Shown piece after piece: positions 8,074-15,916 of a stretch of DNA of 64,000 nt. The position numbers were made by a program, and so were the translations under genes. The stretch comes from Stenotrophobium rhamnosiphilum (GTDB lineage: Bacteria; Pseudomonadota; Gammaproteobacteria; Nevskiales; Nevskiaceae). Within the stretch, counting starts at the first letter, position 1. The number at the start of each line of letters is the position of its first letter. Location of the stretch: the NCBI RefSeq assembly GCF_003052265.1, contig NZ_QANS01000007.1:62001-126000 (forward strand), written 5' to 3'. The notes under the pieces were generated by a model. The model had not been told where the DNA came from. It saw nothing but the letters and a program-made list of their open reading frames with translations, and searched no databases.

Positions 8074-10126
8074 CCCCAGCGCCGCGAGCGGTCTCGCAGG
8101 CGTTCCGGATTTGGATTCACTCACCGCACTCGCCAACCAGTTTTTTACTGCGTTGCCGGGTGCGGGGATTCCCAATACGAATCTAGATTCGCAATTCCCT
8201 GCGTCGCCATCGCGTCCTGTGAGCATTGCACTGCCGGGCTTGCCCGGCGTTCCAACGTTGCCGCAGGCGAATCAATTGCCGCTAGCAACGTCGCTGCCGT
8301 ATTCGCCGCCTGTTGCGGTGTCGCAACCAGCAGCGGCATCGCTGGCAACGCCACCTTCAGTGATTACGCCGCGCGTGTTGCCAACGCAGGCGCAATCGCT
8401 GGATGCGCATGCAGTCACAACAACGACTTCACCAGCCATCACACGTGGCGGCCCAGCCTTGGGCGTGCCTGAGGCTTACGCTGCGGGTGTGCCCGTTGTG
8501 GCGCCAGTACCAGCGGTGAGTGATGCAGCGATTCCTTCAGGCAATGCTGCTGCGCCGACGTCATTGGCTCCAGCAAGTCCGTTCTATTTTTTGAACGAAG
8601 GTAATGGTGCGCCGCAGGCGCGTGGGCAGTCGCAAGACATCGACGTGCCTCGTTCGAATCTGCCTTTTGATTTGTCAGCGTTGTCGTCGCCTATCGCGCC
8701 GGCTGCTCCAATTGCTCCGTCTGTATCGGCAGCGCCGTCTGTGCCATCAGCTCCGTCGACTCCGACGGTTGCTGGAGCACCAACGCCACCGAATTCACCC
8801 GCGCCTTCTTCGCCGTATTACTTTGTTGGTGAATCAAGTTCGTATCCGTCAGTTGCGACTCCGATCAAGGAAGAGCCTGCGGCAACGCCTTCGTTCTCAT
8901 CGAATGGCATCTTCGATGTGCACGCGATTCGTCGTGATTTCCCGATTCTGCAAGAACGCGTCAACGGTCGTCAGTTGGTTTGGTTTGACAACGCTGCAAC
9001 GACGCAGAAACCGCAGGCGGTGATTGATCGCATTGCACACTTCTACGCACACGAGAATTCAAACATTCATCGTGCTGCGCATGAGTTGGCTGCACGTGCG
9101 ACGGATGCTTATGAAGGTGCGCGCAACAAGGTCGCGCGTTTCATCGGCGCGAGTTCTCCAGAAGAAATTATTTTTGTACGCGGCGCGACCGAGGCCATCA
9201 ACCTTGTAGCGCAAAGCTGGGGCTGGCAGAACATTGGTGAAGGCGACGAGATCATCGTTTCCAATCTCGAGCATCACGCCAATATTGTTCCTTGGCAGAT
9301 GCTGGCAGCAGAGAAGGGCGCCAAGCTGCGCGTGATTCCGGTGGATGATACTGGGCAAGTGCGGCTCGACGAGTATCAAAAGCTGCTGAACGATCGCACC
9401 AAGATTGTTGCTGTCACTCAGGTCTCCAACGCGCTAGGCACTGTCGTGCCAGTGAAAGAAATTATTGAACTCGGCCATCGTGCCGGCGCAAAAGTTTTGA
9501 TCGATGGCGCGCAATCGGTTTCGCATCTGCGCGTTAACGTGCAGGCGCTGGATGCTGACTTCTTCGTGTTCTCCGGCCACAAGATTTTTGGGCCGACGGG
9601 CATTGGCGTTGTCTACGGTAAGCGCGAGATTCTTGAAGACATGCCGCCGTATCAAGGCGGCGGCAACATGATCGAAGACGTGACCTTCGACAAGACCATC
9701 TATCACGGTCCTCCTGCGCGCTTTGAAGCAGGCACTGGCAACATTGCCGATGCTGTTGGCCTTGGCGCTGCGCTGGATTATCTGGATCGCATTGGCTTGG
9801 AGAATGTGGCGCGTTACGAGCACGAGTTGCTGGAATACGGCATGCATCATCTGCGTGGCGTTCCCGGGCTGCGCTTGATTGGCACGGCCAAAGAGAAAAC
9901 TAGTGTGATGTCGTTTGTACTTGATGGCTTCAAGACTGAAGAAGTCGGCAAGGCGCTTAATCAAGAAGGCATTGCTGTCCGTTCTGGACATCACTGCGCG
10001 CAGCCAATTCTGCGTCGCTTTGGTGTTGAGGCGACGGTGCGGCCATCCATCGCGTTCTACAACACGCATGAAGAGATTGATCGACTGATTACTACTTTGC
10101 ATCGCTTGGTGGGTCAGCGGCGTTAA
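8048..10126 (+). CDS. cysteine desulfurase with long N-terminal encapsulin cargo domain
   Basis: PLP enzyme (NifS/SufS class) that converts cysteine to alanine plus enzyme-bound persulfide. The product is 692 residues from the ATG at 8048, 26 bases inside srpI; ATGs at 8024/8027 are alternatives. Residues 1-287 are low-complexity Pro/Ala/Ser/Val, almost certainly disordered, matching the cargo-loading domain known for family 2A cargo. Within it a motif is repeated: SPFYFLNEG (177-185) and SPYYFVGES (255-263). The catalytic domain runs from IFDVHAIRRDFP to the end, with PLP Lys512 in SGHKIFGPTG and Cys650 in RSGHHCAQ. Single SufS-type enzymes are ~400 residues, so the extension accounts for the excess. 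It is presumably packed inside the shell encoded just upstream, coupling cysteine desulfuration to sulfur storage or controlled release. Confidence 0.94.
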   Translation: MTTQIPTSSPSAASGLAGVPDLDSLTALANQFFTALPGAGIPNTNLDSQFPASPSRPVSIALPGLPGVPTLPQANQLPLATSLPYSPPVAVSQPAAASLATPPSVITPRVLPTQAQSLDAHAVTTTTSPAITRGGPALGVPEAYAAGVPVVAPVPAVSDAAIPSGNAAAPTSLAPASPFYFLNEGNGAPQARGQSQDIDVPRSNLPFDLSALSSPIAPAAPIAPSVSAAPSVPSAPSTPTVAGAPTPPNSPAPSSPYYFVGESSSYPSVATPIKEEPAATPSFSSNGIFDVHAIRRDFPILQERVNGRQLVWFDNAATTQKPQAVIDRIAHFYAHENSNIHRAAHELAARATDAYEGARNKVARFIGASSPEEIIFVRGATEAINLVAQSWGWQNIGEGDEIIVSNLEHHANIVPWQMLAAEKGAKLRVIPVDDTGQVRLDEYQKLLNDRTKIVAVTQVSNALGTVVPVKEIIELGHRAGAKVLIDGAQSVSHLRVNVQALDADFFVFSGHKIFGPTGIGVVYGKREILEDMPPYQGGGNMIEDVTFDKTIYHGPPARFEAGTGNIADAVGLGAALDYLDRIGLENVARYEHELLEYGMHHLRGVPGLRLIGTAKEKTSVMSFVLDGFKTEEVGKALNQEGIAVRSGHHCAQPILRRFGVEATVRPSIAFYNTHEEIDRLITTLHRLVGQRR

Positions 10127-10146
10127 ATGTGGCTGGAGTTTGAATG

Positions 10147-10180
10147 GCGGTGTTGGCTCAGCTAACACCGCTATTTTTTT
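10147..10180 (+). terminator. terminator of the encapsulin operon
   Basis: GCGGTGTT pairs with AACACCGC and is followed by TATTTTTTT, starting ~20 bp after the desulfurase stop codon. Confidence 0.85.
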
Positions 10181-10308
10181 GCCCGCCGCATTTGTTTTAA
10201 AAAGTTGATAAATGTTTATTATCAAACAATAAAAAACATCCTTGATCGCTACGGCTTCTCGCTTTAGGGTGGCGGCCACTTTCTCCCGCATTCACAGCTA
10301 ACGCTCGT

Positions 10309-10770
10309 ATGACAATTTTTGACCGCATCATTGCCGGACAACTTCCAGCCAGCTTTGTGTATCAGGACGATATTTGCATCGCATTCCTAGATATCAGCCC
10401 GATGACGCGTGGACACACACTGGTGGTGCCGCGCCGCTCTGTGCCAACGCTGGATCTCCTCGACGCTGCAACGCGCGCGCACTTGCTGGAAGTGGTGCAG
10501 AAGGTCGGGGCGGCACAGCGGAAGGGCTTAGGCAGCCTCGCACAGCACTTGCTGGTGAATGACGGCAAGGACGCGAGCCAGAGCGTGCCGCACGTGCATA
10601 TCCACGTGATTCCGCGTTACAGCGGCGACATGCTGCACACGATCACGCGAATGATCTGGCACGTGACCACGCTAGCGATTCCGCGCCGCGAGACTGTGGC
10701 ACGCCGCGCAGAGCTTGATCGCGTCGCAGAGAAGATCCGCGGCGCGATCGGTGCTCAAACACGCTACTGA
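10309..10770 (+). CDS. HIT-family nucleotide-binding hydrolase
   Basis: A 153-residue histidine-triad protein. HVHIHV at 95-100 is the triad that gives the nucleotidyl-His intermediate when hydrolysing purine nucleoside phosphoramidates or dinucleoside polyphosphates. The N-terminal half has the usual IFDRIIAG and FLDISPMTRGHTLVVP strands. The C-terminus is longer than in minimal HinT. It overlaps the oppositely transcribed neighbour by 7 bases at the stop codons. Stand-alone gene; physiological substrate unknown. Confidence 0.9.
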   Translation: MTIFDRIIAGQLPASFVYQDDICIAFLDISPMTRGHTLVVPRRSVPTLDLLDAATRAHLLEVVQKVGAAQRKGLGSLAQHLLVNDGKDASQSVPHVHIHVIPRYSGDMLHTITRMIWHVTTLAIPRRETVARRAELDRVAEKIRGAIGAQTRY

Positions 10771-11096
10771 GGCGCTGCGTTTGGATCTGGCTGTGGTTTC
10801 GGTGCTGGAGTGGCAGAAGCAGCGGTGATCAGGTCCTGTGCACGGCCGCAGGCCTGTGCCCAAGCAAGGCGCATCGCAGGTAACTGGGCATCATCGGCGT
10901 TGGCATTCTCGACTGCGCGCACTTTCTGCTTATGCATGGCGCATTCAGCGCGGGCTTTGGTGATTTCCGTGGCGGTGGGCTTTGCGTCGTCTGCATAAAG
11001 GGGCATCGCGAGTGGCGATAGCATGCAGACCAGCAACGCAGTAGTGCTACCTAGTTTGCGCAAAATTTGCGCAGAGGGGCGTGAAATCCTGTTCAT
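10764..11096 (-). CDS. secreted hypothetical protein
   Basis: A 110-residue protein with a signal peptide (basic start, then TTALLVCMLSPLAMPLYA before Asp). The mature part is helical with two cysteines (AECAMH and QACGRA), possibly disulfide-linked, and a Pro/Ala-rich tail. I prefer the ATG at 11096, which has GGAG 9 bases upstream, over the ATG at 11111. No family recognised. It converges with the HIT gene. Confidence 0.6.
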   Translation of the reverse strand: MNRISRPSAQILRKLGSTTALLVCMLSPLAMPLYADDAKPTATEITKARAECAMHKQKVRAVENANADDAQLPAMRLAWAQACGRAQDLITAASATPAPKPQPDPNAAPQ

Positions 11097-11173
11097 AGCG
11101 ACGATCTCCATGATTTATAGCGCGAGTAACGATTGCGCTGCTGGAGGGTACACCCAACTGTCGTAAGCAGGGC

Positions 11174-11362
11174 TTAATCCTGCGTTGGTGTTTCACGCTT
11201 TAAGTGATCCAATTTAATCTTCGCAGCAGCAGTTTCTGCAGCGTCTAACTGCTTCTTTGCCTTGGTACGGCCGAACTTTATGCGATTTTCAGCCGCTTGC
11301 TGATCAGCATCTTTTCGAGCTTTAAGTTTGCGTACTTTATTGAGATTTACGACCTTACTCAT
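11174..11362 (-). CDS. DUF4169-like small basic protein
   Basis: A 62-residue, Lys/Ala-rich helical protein: N-terminal VNLNKVRKLKARKDA, then NRIKFGRTKAKK and a charged helix. The order of motifs (VxNLxxxRKxxAR, then NRxxFGRTKAxK) matches what I know of the DUF4169 family. Function unknown; no membrane segment or metal motif. Confidence 0.75.
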   Translation of the reverse strand: MSKVVNLNKVRKLKARKDADQQAAENRIKFGRTKAKKQLDAAETAAAKIKLDHLKRETPTQD

Positions 11363-11622
11363 GACCGTTGCGCTGTCGTGGAAAGACCCATCCTAAGCCT
11401 TTGTATTGATCATTTGGGGCGAAATGCCGTGCTGCACAATCAGAAAAACTCGACAAACGGTTGTAATAAGGCGCAAAGTGCGAAGCGCATCCGTTTGAGT
11501 ACGTTTTTGTAGTTTCGTTAAACCGGCTGTTTTTCCGGTGTTACGTGTTTCAGACTACCTTCTTGATCGCTTGCAGTACGCGGGGAAACCCGTATTTATG
11601 TTTTATTTCGTAGGAGAGTTTC

Positions 11623-11838
11623 ATGTCTGACGTATCGACCGGCACAGTAAAGTGGTTCAACGACGCTAAAGGCTTCGGCTTCATCACCCCTTCAGAAGGC
11701 GGCGAAGATCTTTTTGCGCATTTCAAAGAAATTCAGGGCGGCACGGGCTTCAAGACCCTCGCCGAAGGCCAGCGCGTTGAGTACAAAGCAGCTCGCGGCC
11801 CTAAGGGCATGCAGGCGACTCAGATTCGCCCTCTGTAA
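11623..11838 (+). CDS. CspA-family cold-shock protein
   Basis: A 71-residue single cold-shock domain. [14 protein letters not shown] carries RNP1 (KGFGFI) and DLFAHF is RNP2; these bind single-stranded RNA or DNA. A strong site TAGGAGAG lies 7 bases before the ATG. The 260-bp gap upstream leaves room for the long structured leader usual for this family, but I cannot place the transcript start. A perfect terminator follows. Role: RNA chaperone, possibly cold- or growth-regulated. Confidence 0.95.
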   Translation: MSDVSTGTVKWFNDAKGFGFITPSEGGEDLFAHFKEIQGGTGFKTLAEGQRVEYKAARGPKGMQATQIRPL

Positions 11839-11864
11839 GCCTTAGCTGTAAACGTTTCAAAACT

Positions 11865-11892
11865 AAACCCCAGCTTAGGCTGGGGTTTTTTT
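11865..11892 (+). terminator. terminator of the cold-shock gene
   Basis: AAACCCCAGC pairs with GCTGGGGTTT (4-base loop) and continues into seven T. A family F repeat starts immediately after it. Confidence 0.92.
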
Positions 11893-12132
11893 ATGCACAC
11901 GATGTGCTGTATCCCGTGGGCGCATGGATGCGCAGGAACGGGATCGGTGGGAGCCTTGATGCCATCATTTAATGGTCAGCGCACGAGCGACGCGGTGGGA
12001 GTCTAGATGCCATCGCTTATGGGAACGCGAAAGAGCGGAGGCCCCCGAGCAGAGATGTCATCTCTTGTAGGAGCGCGCAGGAACGGGATTCTCTCCCCAA
12101 ATGCAGGGTCACTAATAGGCCGCGCAGGAGTA
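11893..12132 (+). repeat. family F dispersed repeat, copy F1
   Basis: It begins at the end of the terminator T-run with hairpin GCACA/TGTGC around CGA (11895-11907), then CTGTATCCC and hairpin GCGCA/TGCGC around TGGA (11920-11933). Five modules follow, aligned at their AGGA or equivalent at 11934, 11983, 12031, 12079 and 12126 (spacing 49, 48, 48, 47). This fills most of the 410-bp gap; a short in-frame reading of the units at 12007-12207 is not supported as a gene. Confidence 0.75.
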
Positions 12133-12248
12133 GTGCTTCCAGCCCCCTTTACCCTTCGCAACCCTCAAAACCCCCACATTCATTTCCAATTCAGCAGCCC
12201 AGCGTAGCTTGGTCACCAGCGCCGAATATCGGTGTAGGAGATAGGATC

Positions 12249-12692
12249 ATGAAACGCACGCTGATTTGCACTGCCCTCACACTCACCTTGGCAACACTGC
12301 CGCTGGTTTCAGAAGCTCGCGATGATGATCGCGGCAACGGAAATGGGCGCGGTGGTTATTCCCACGATAACGGACGTGGCCACGGTAATTCCTACCGCGG
12401 TCAGCGAAACGACTATCGCGGCGACAATCGTGGTCATGGCAATTATGGTCATGGAAATTACTACGGCGGCCACAGCGGTGGACGCGTAGATGTACTTCCA
12501 TGGCTCTTAGGCGCGGCCGCGATCGGCGCAGTGGTCTCGATCGGGAGTAGCCCGACGTATTACGAAAGCACCACGTACTACGACGCGCCTCCGCCACCGC
12601 CGTCGCGGGTGTACTACGGTACGCCGAGCTACGGTTACGCAACGCCGCAGACTTGCACGTACTACCCTGACGGCTCGAGCTACTGCCGTTAA
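12249..12692 (+). CDS. secreted Gly/Tyr/His-rich protein
   Basis: A 147-residue protein with a clear signal peptide ending SEARDDD. The mature N-terminal half is low complexity, with repeats of GHGN, YRG and NRGHG. Then comes a hydrophobic segment LPWLLGAAAIGAVVSI (one probable membrane segment) and a Tyr/Pro-rich tail ending in two cysteines (CTYYPDGSSYCR). The architecture resembles small bacterial envelope proteins of unknown role. A terminator follows directly. Function not assigned. Confidence 0.75.
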   Translation: MKRTLICTALTLTLATLPLVSEARDDDRGNGNGRGGYSHDNGRGHGNSYRGQRNDYRGDNRGHGNYGHGNYYGGHSGGRVDVLPWLLGAAAIGAVVSIGSSPTYYESTTYYDAPPPPPSRVYYGTPSYGYATPQTCTYYPDGSSYCR

Positions 12693-12712
12693 TGCAGTAA
12701 TGCATTAAAGAC

Positions 12713-12748
12713 ATGCCCGATCAGCAAATCCGCTGATCGGGCATTTTT
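12713..12748 (+). terminator. rho-independent terminator
   Basis: ATGCCCGATCAGC pairs with GCTGATCGGGCAT (6-base loop) followed by TTTTTAT. It ends the small secreted protein gene and lies between convergent genes, so it may serve both. Confidence 0.88.
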
Positions 12749-12750
12749 AT

Positions 12751-13278
12751 TTAGGCAGCAGGTAGATTTTCGCTGAGCTGAGCAATCAGCTTGCGCTTCA
12801 TCGGAATCACCCAGCTTTGCTTCAGCTGTGCAGAGAGCAGGCCAGCGCCTTCGAGTTCATCGCACAAACGCATCTGATGCGCGAGATCGAAGAGATCGAG
12901 CTGATAAGTGAATAAACCATCGTCACCGACGGTGATAAACGACACGCCCGGCGTTTGGAAATAGCTGCCATCGGCACGCATGCCCGGGCCGCGGTTCCAC
13001 CAATGCGTGATGATGCGATTGCCGTGCGTGGTGTATCGCTCAATTGGAAAGCTCCAGCCTTCCCAGCCCACCAGCATGTCGCGACCGTAATGCGTGGCGC
13101 GGATTTCATCACGGCTCTTTGCATGCACATGCATGGTGCCGGCGTATTCGCAAACATATTCGCAATTTTGCGCGTAGAACTTATCGGCAATCCATGCCCA
13201 CTCGTTGCGGCGCGCAGCCTCAACAAAGGCGTCCTGCATTTCCGCTGCGCGTGCTTCCAGCTGATCTTTGCTGATCAT
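12751..13278 (-). CDS. SnoaL/NTF2-fold protein
   Basis: A 175-residue protein from the ATG at 13278, preceded by GGGGAGA. The frame is open further upstream to 13380 but without a ribosome site. The N-terminal helix (QLEARAAEMQDAFVEAARRNEW), the FYAQNCEYVCEY strand and WWNRGPG suggest the cone-shaped NTF2-like fold used by SnoaL polyketide cyclases, small dehydratases and isomerases. No catalytic residue can be named with confidence. Stand-alone gene. Confidence 0.7.
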   Translation of the reverse strand: MISKDQLEARAAEMQDAFVEAARRNEWAWIADKFYAQNCEYVCEYAGTMHVHAKSRDEIRATHYGRDMLVGWEGWSFPIERYTTHGNRIITHWWNRGPGMRADGSYFQTPGVSFITVGDDGLFTYQLDLFDLAHQMRLCDELEGAGLLSAQLKQSWVIPMKRKLIAQLSENLPAA

Positions 13279-13474
13279 GTTGTATCTCCCCTGAATGCTT
13301 AGTGGCCAGATTGTGCCACGCGATCTACGACACGCATCTACTCCCACTGGACCAGTAGAATGAATGCGAGAGTAGGGCACACAGCGTAAAAAGCGCGGCC
13401 GCCGGATTTCATTTCAATGACATCGAAATCCGGAACAATGATTGGCAACAAGCATGAGCTTTGGGAGAGGCGGG

Positions 13475-15400
13475 ATGGCAACAAGACGTGATTTCATTCT
13501 CGGCGTTGGCGCAGTCGGCGTGACGCTGGCGGGTTGTGGCAGCGATCCTGTTGCGGTTGGCGATGGATCAGGCACGCCACCAGAAGTCCCAAAGGATTTT
13601 GATTTCCCCACGATTACGCCATTGCCGTTTGCGCATGGTGTGGCCAGCGGTGATCCACTGAAAGATCGCGTGATTATCTGGACGCGCGTGACCGAAGTCG
13701 TGCAGAGCGCCAGTGCAATTCCTGTGAGCTGGAAAGTTGCGACTGATCCGACGATGAAGACTGTTGTGAAATCCGGCTCGCAAAGCACGAATGCTGATCG
13801 TGACTGGACTGTGAAGGTCGATGTAGTCGGCCTATTGCCCGCGACAACTTATTACTACCAGTTCAAGGCGCTTGGCTTTCCTTCGATTGTTGGTCGCACA
13901 CGTACGGCGCCCGCCACTGCGGTTGAATCAATTCGCTTCGCAGTGCTGTCGTGTTCCAGTTACTGGTCCAGCTATTGGAGTGGTCTGGCTCACATCGCTA
14001 AGCGCAATGATCTTGATCTGGTGGTGCATTGCGGCGATTACATTTATGACTTCGTTGATGAGGACGAAACTGTTCGCGCGCGTAACGATAAAAAAGATAC
14101 AGCGCACCCGGATTATCGTGACTGGTTAAATCTCACTGAATTACGTCGTCGCTACGCGCTGTATCGCGCAGAGCCGAGCAATATGCGTGCGCATCAGCAA
14201 CATCCTTGGTTCATCGTCTGGGATAACCACGATATCGATGAAGATTACGGCAATGAATTAACGACGCCCTTCGATGCAGAGAAGAGCACAACCACACTCG
14301 CGCAAACCACGCAGGCTTTCTGGGAGTGGACACCGTCGCGTCCCTTGAAGGCGGATGGCTCCGGTGAATTTATTCTGGTCAACGACGGCAGCTATCCCGC
14401 ACCGCAAGACAGCAAGCTTGTTTGGCGTCATCTCCCTTACGGACCGATGTTGGATGTGATCGGTATCGATACGCAGATTGGTTTGCCCGGCCATGGATTG
14501 ACGATGGACAGCTCGCATCTGTCTTCCGGAAATAGTTTGATGGGTCGGCCGCAATTCGAATGGCTGACCAAGACGATGCTTCAGTCGTCACAAGCTGGCG
14601 TGACGTGGCGCTTCGTCAACAATCAAACTTGGCTCGCGCCTGCGGATATTCCGGATGTTGTTGATGGCGTTGCAACACCGAAGCTCGGCCTCACGCGCTG
14701 GCCGGATTACACCGAAGAACGCGCTGCATGGTTCCAATATTTGCGCGGCAGTAATTCAGCTAGCACGCGTGTGCGAAATAACATCGTTGTGTCTGGCGAT
14801 ACCCACGGCAATTGGGGCTCAGACCTCATCGAAGATACGAATCTGATTGGCGAATACTTGCCGGGCGTACCCTTGCCGAATCTTCGTCAAGGCTCAACGC
14901 CTGCCAATTTCCCTGCAGGTTTTGGTCGTATTGGCACGGGCAATCTGGGGCCATTGAATCTGCGTGGAACTTCCGTCGGCGTTGAATTCGCGCCCACCTC
15001 AATGGGCCGCGGTGGCGCTGATGAAATAGTGGCGAATACGTTGAAGCTGCCGCCAGGTTCAGCACCGACAGTGATTGGTGCGCGTGCGATTGAATTGGCG
15101 TTGATTACCGCGAACAAGAATTGCCAGTTCATTGAATGGGTCGATCACGGCTACGGCATCGTCCACATCGCGGCTGATCGCGCGGTGTTTGAGTATTGGT
15201 GGCAAGACAAACTCACGCCCAACTCGCCCGATGTGTTGGGCCGTCAGATGATTGCCTGGGCACAAGAAGACAGCAGCGGTTTGGTCGGCAAATTCCAAGA
15301 CCAATTGAACGAAGTCTCGATGTTTGGCCTGAGCGTAGAGCCTACCAGCGGCACGCGTACCGCTGTGCCTGCACCTGAGGGCGTTCTGAAGCCTGCGTAG
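13475..15400 (+). CDS. PhoD-type alkaline phosphatase/phosphodiesterase, Tat lipoprotein
   Basis: A 641-residue exported metallophosphoesterase. The N-terminus has a twin-arginine motif TRRDFIL followed by a lipobox LAGC (Cys21), suggesting Tat export and lipid anchoring. A PhoD N-terminal beta domain (GVASGDPLKDRVIIWTR) precedes the catalytic part with metal-ligand motifs VLSCSS, HCGDYIYD, WDNHDIDEDYG and VVSGDTHGNW. The family frees phosphate from phosphodiesters and monoesters outside the cytoplasm. Start chosen at the ATG at 13475, with GGGAGAGG 5-7 bases before it; an upstream ATG (13454) and TTG (13442) are alternatives. Confidence 0.92.
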   Translation: MATRRDFILGVGAVGVTLAGCGSDPVAVGDGSGTPPEVPKDFDFPTITPLPFAHGVASGDPLKDRVIIWTRVTEVVQSASAIPVSWKVATDPTMKTVVKSGSQSTNADRDWTVKVDVVGLLPATTYYYQFKALGFPSIVGRTRTAPATAVESIRFAVLSCSSYWSSYWSGLAHIAKRNDLDLVVHCGDYIYDFVDEDETVRARNDKKDTAHPDYRDWLNLTELRRRYALYRAEPSNMRAHQQHPWFIVWDNHDIDEDYGNELTTPFDAEKSTTTLAQTTQAFWEWTPSRPLKADGSGEFILVNDGSYPAPQDSKLVWRHLPYGPMLDVIGIDTQIGLPGHGLTMDSSHLSSGNSLMGRPQFEWLTKTMLQSSQAGVTWRFVNNQTWLAPADIPDVVDGVATPKLGLTRWPDYTEERAAWFQYLRGSNSASTRVRNNIVVSGDTHGNWGSDLIEDTNLIGEYLPGVPLPNLRQGSTPANFPAGFGRIGTGNLGPLNLRGTSVGVEFAPTSMGRGGADEIVANTLKLPPGSAPTVIGARAIELALITANKNCQFIEWVDHGYGIVHIAADRAVFEYWWQDKLTPNSPDVLGRQMIAWAQEDSSGLVGKFQDQLNEVSMFGLSVEPTSGTRTAVPAPEGVLKPA

Positions 15401-15610
15401 CGCTATCTACGCAGGCGGGTGGCAATGCCGTTCGTCTGCGTGGAAAGACCGTTCGTGAGCGGTATCGGTCGAACTGATCCGTTCATCTGTCATGTGCCCA
15501 CAAGCAATAAGTGCAGTGAGAGTATGGCTTCGCACCCCTAAGTGCTGCCTGTTTTCTCCCTGAGCTCAGGCATTCCGTTCCTGCTCCCCCATGTGCAGAC
15601 GGATCCTATT

Positions 15611-15636
15611 GGGCGGCCTGACGGCCGCCCGTTTTT
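15611..15636 (+). terminator. rho-independent terminator after the PhoD gene
   Basis: GGGCGGCC pairs with GGCCGCCC (loop TGAC), then GTTTTT. It sits ~210 bp past the phosphatase stop codon with no gene between, and a family F repeat begins directly after the T-run. Confidence 0.85.
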
Positions 15637-15876
15637 ATGTACAGGATGTACTGTACCCCGCGGCGGCAGGATGCCGAGGAGCGGGGTTCTCGCCCCACGC
15701 GCTGGTCTCTATTACAGACCACGCAGGAACGGGATTCTCACCCCAAGAACAGACATAAATAAATGGCCGCGCAGGAGCGACGCGGTCAGCGAACTAGATG
15801 TCCTCTATTTCAGAGCGCGCAGGAGTGGAGTTCTCGCCACGCTCACTACCATCCCTAAATGGCCGCGCAGTGCAGC
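15637..15876 (+). repeat. family F dispersed repeat, copy F2 (best-ordered array)
   Basis: Hairpin 1 is at 15639-15651 (GTAC/GTAC, loop AGGAT), followed by CTGTACCCC. Hairpin 2 is at 15664-15676 (CGGC/GCCG, loop AGGAT). Tandem units then follow, with AGGA at 15677, 15725, 15773 and 15821 and AGTG at 15869: exactly 48 bp each time. Several units also carry a GGGG-TTCTC-CCCC-like inverted repeat. The rest of the 515-bp gap (15401-15610) shows nothing recognisable. A reading frame crossing it exists because 48 is divisible by three; I do not call it a gene. Confidence 0.8.
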
Positions 15877-15916
15877 GATTCCCTCTCTCGTACGCCCCAG
15901 CTAATAAGCGTGAAAA

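Noticed and set aside
7372-8226. 284-codon minus-strand frame opposite the encapsulin gene.
   Set aside because: Antisense shadow of the shell protein gene; no family features.
9434-10291. Long reading frame (285 codons) on the minus strand opposite the cysteine desulfurase.
   Set aside because: It lies antisense to a clearly coding gene, has no recognisable domain or ribosome site, and its composition reflects the codon bias of the real gene.
13442-13474. TTG start adding 11 residues before the PhoD Tat signal.
   Set aside because: The Tat motif should sit near the N-terminus and the ATG at 13475 has a better ribosome site.
15542-15904. 120-codon plus-strand frame with recurring Arg-Arg-Ser/Asn-Gly peptides.
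   Set aside because: The peptide repetition is explained by 48-bp DNA repeats (48 is divisible by three); it crosses a terminator and has no ribosome site.
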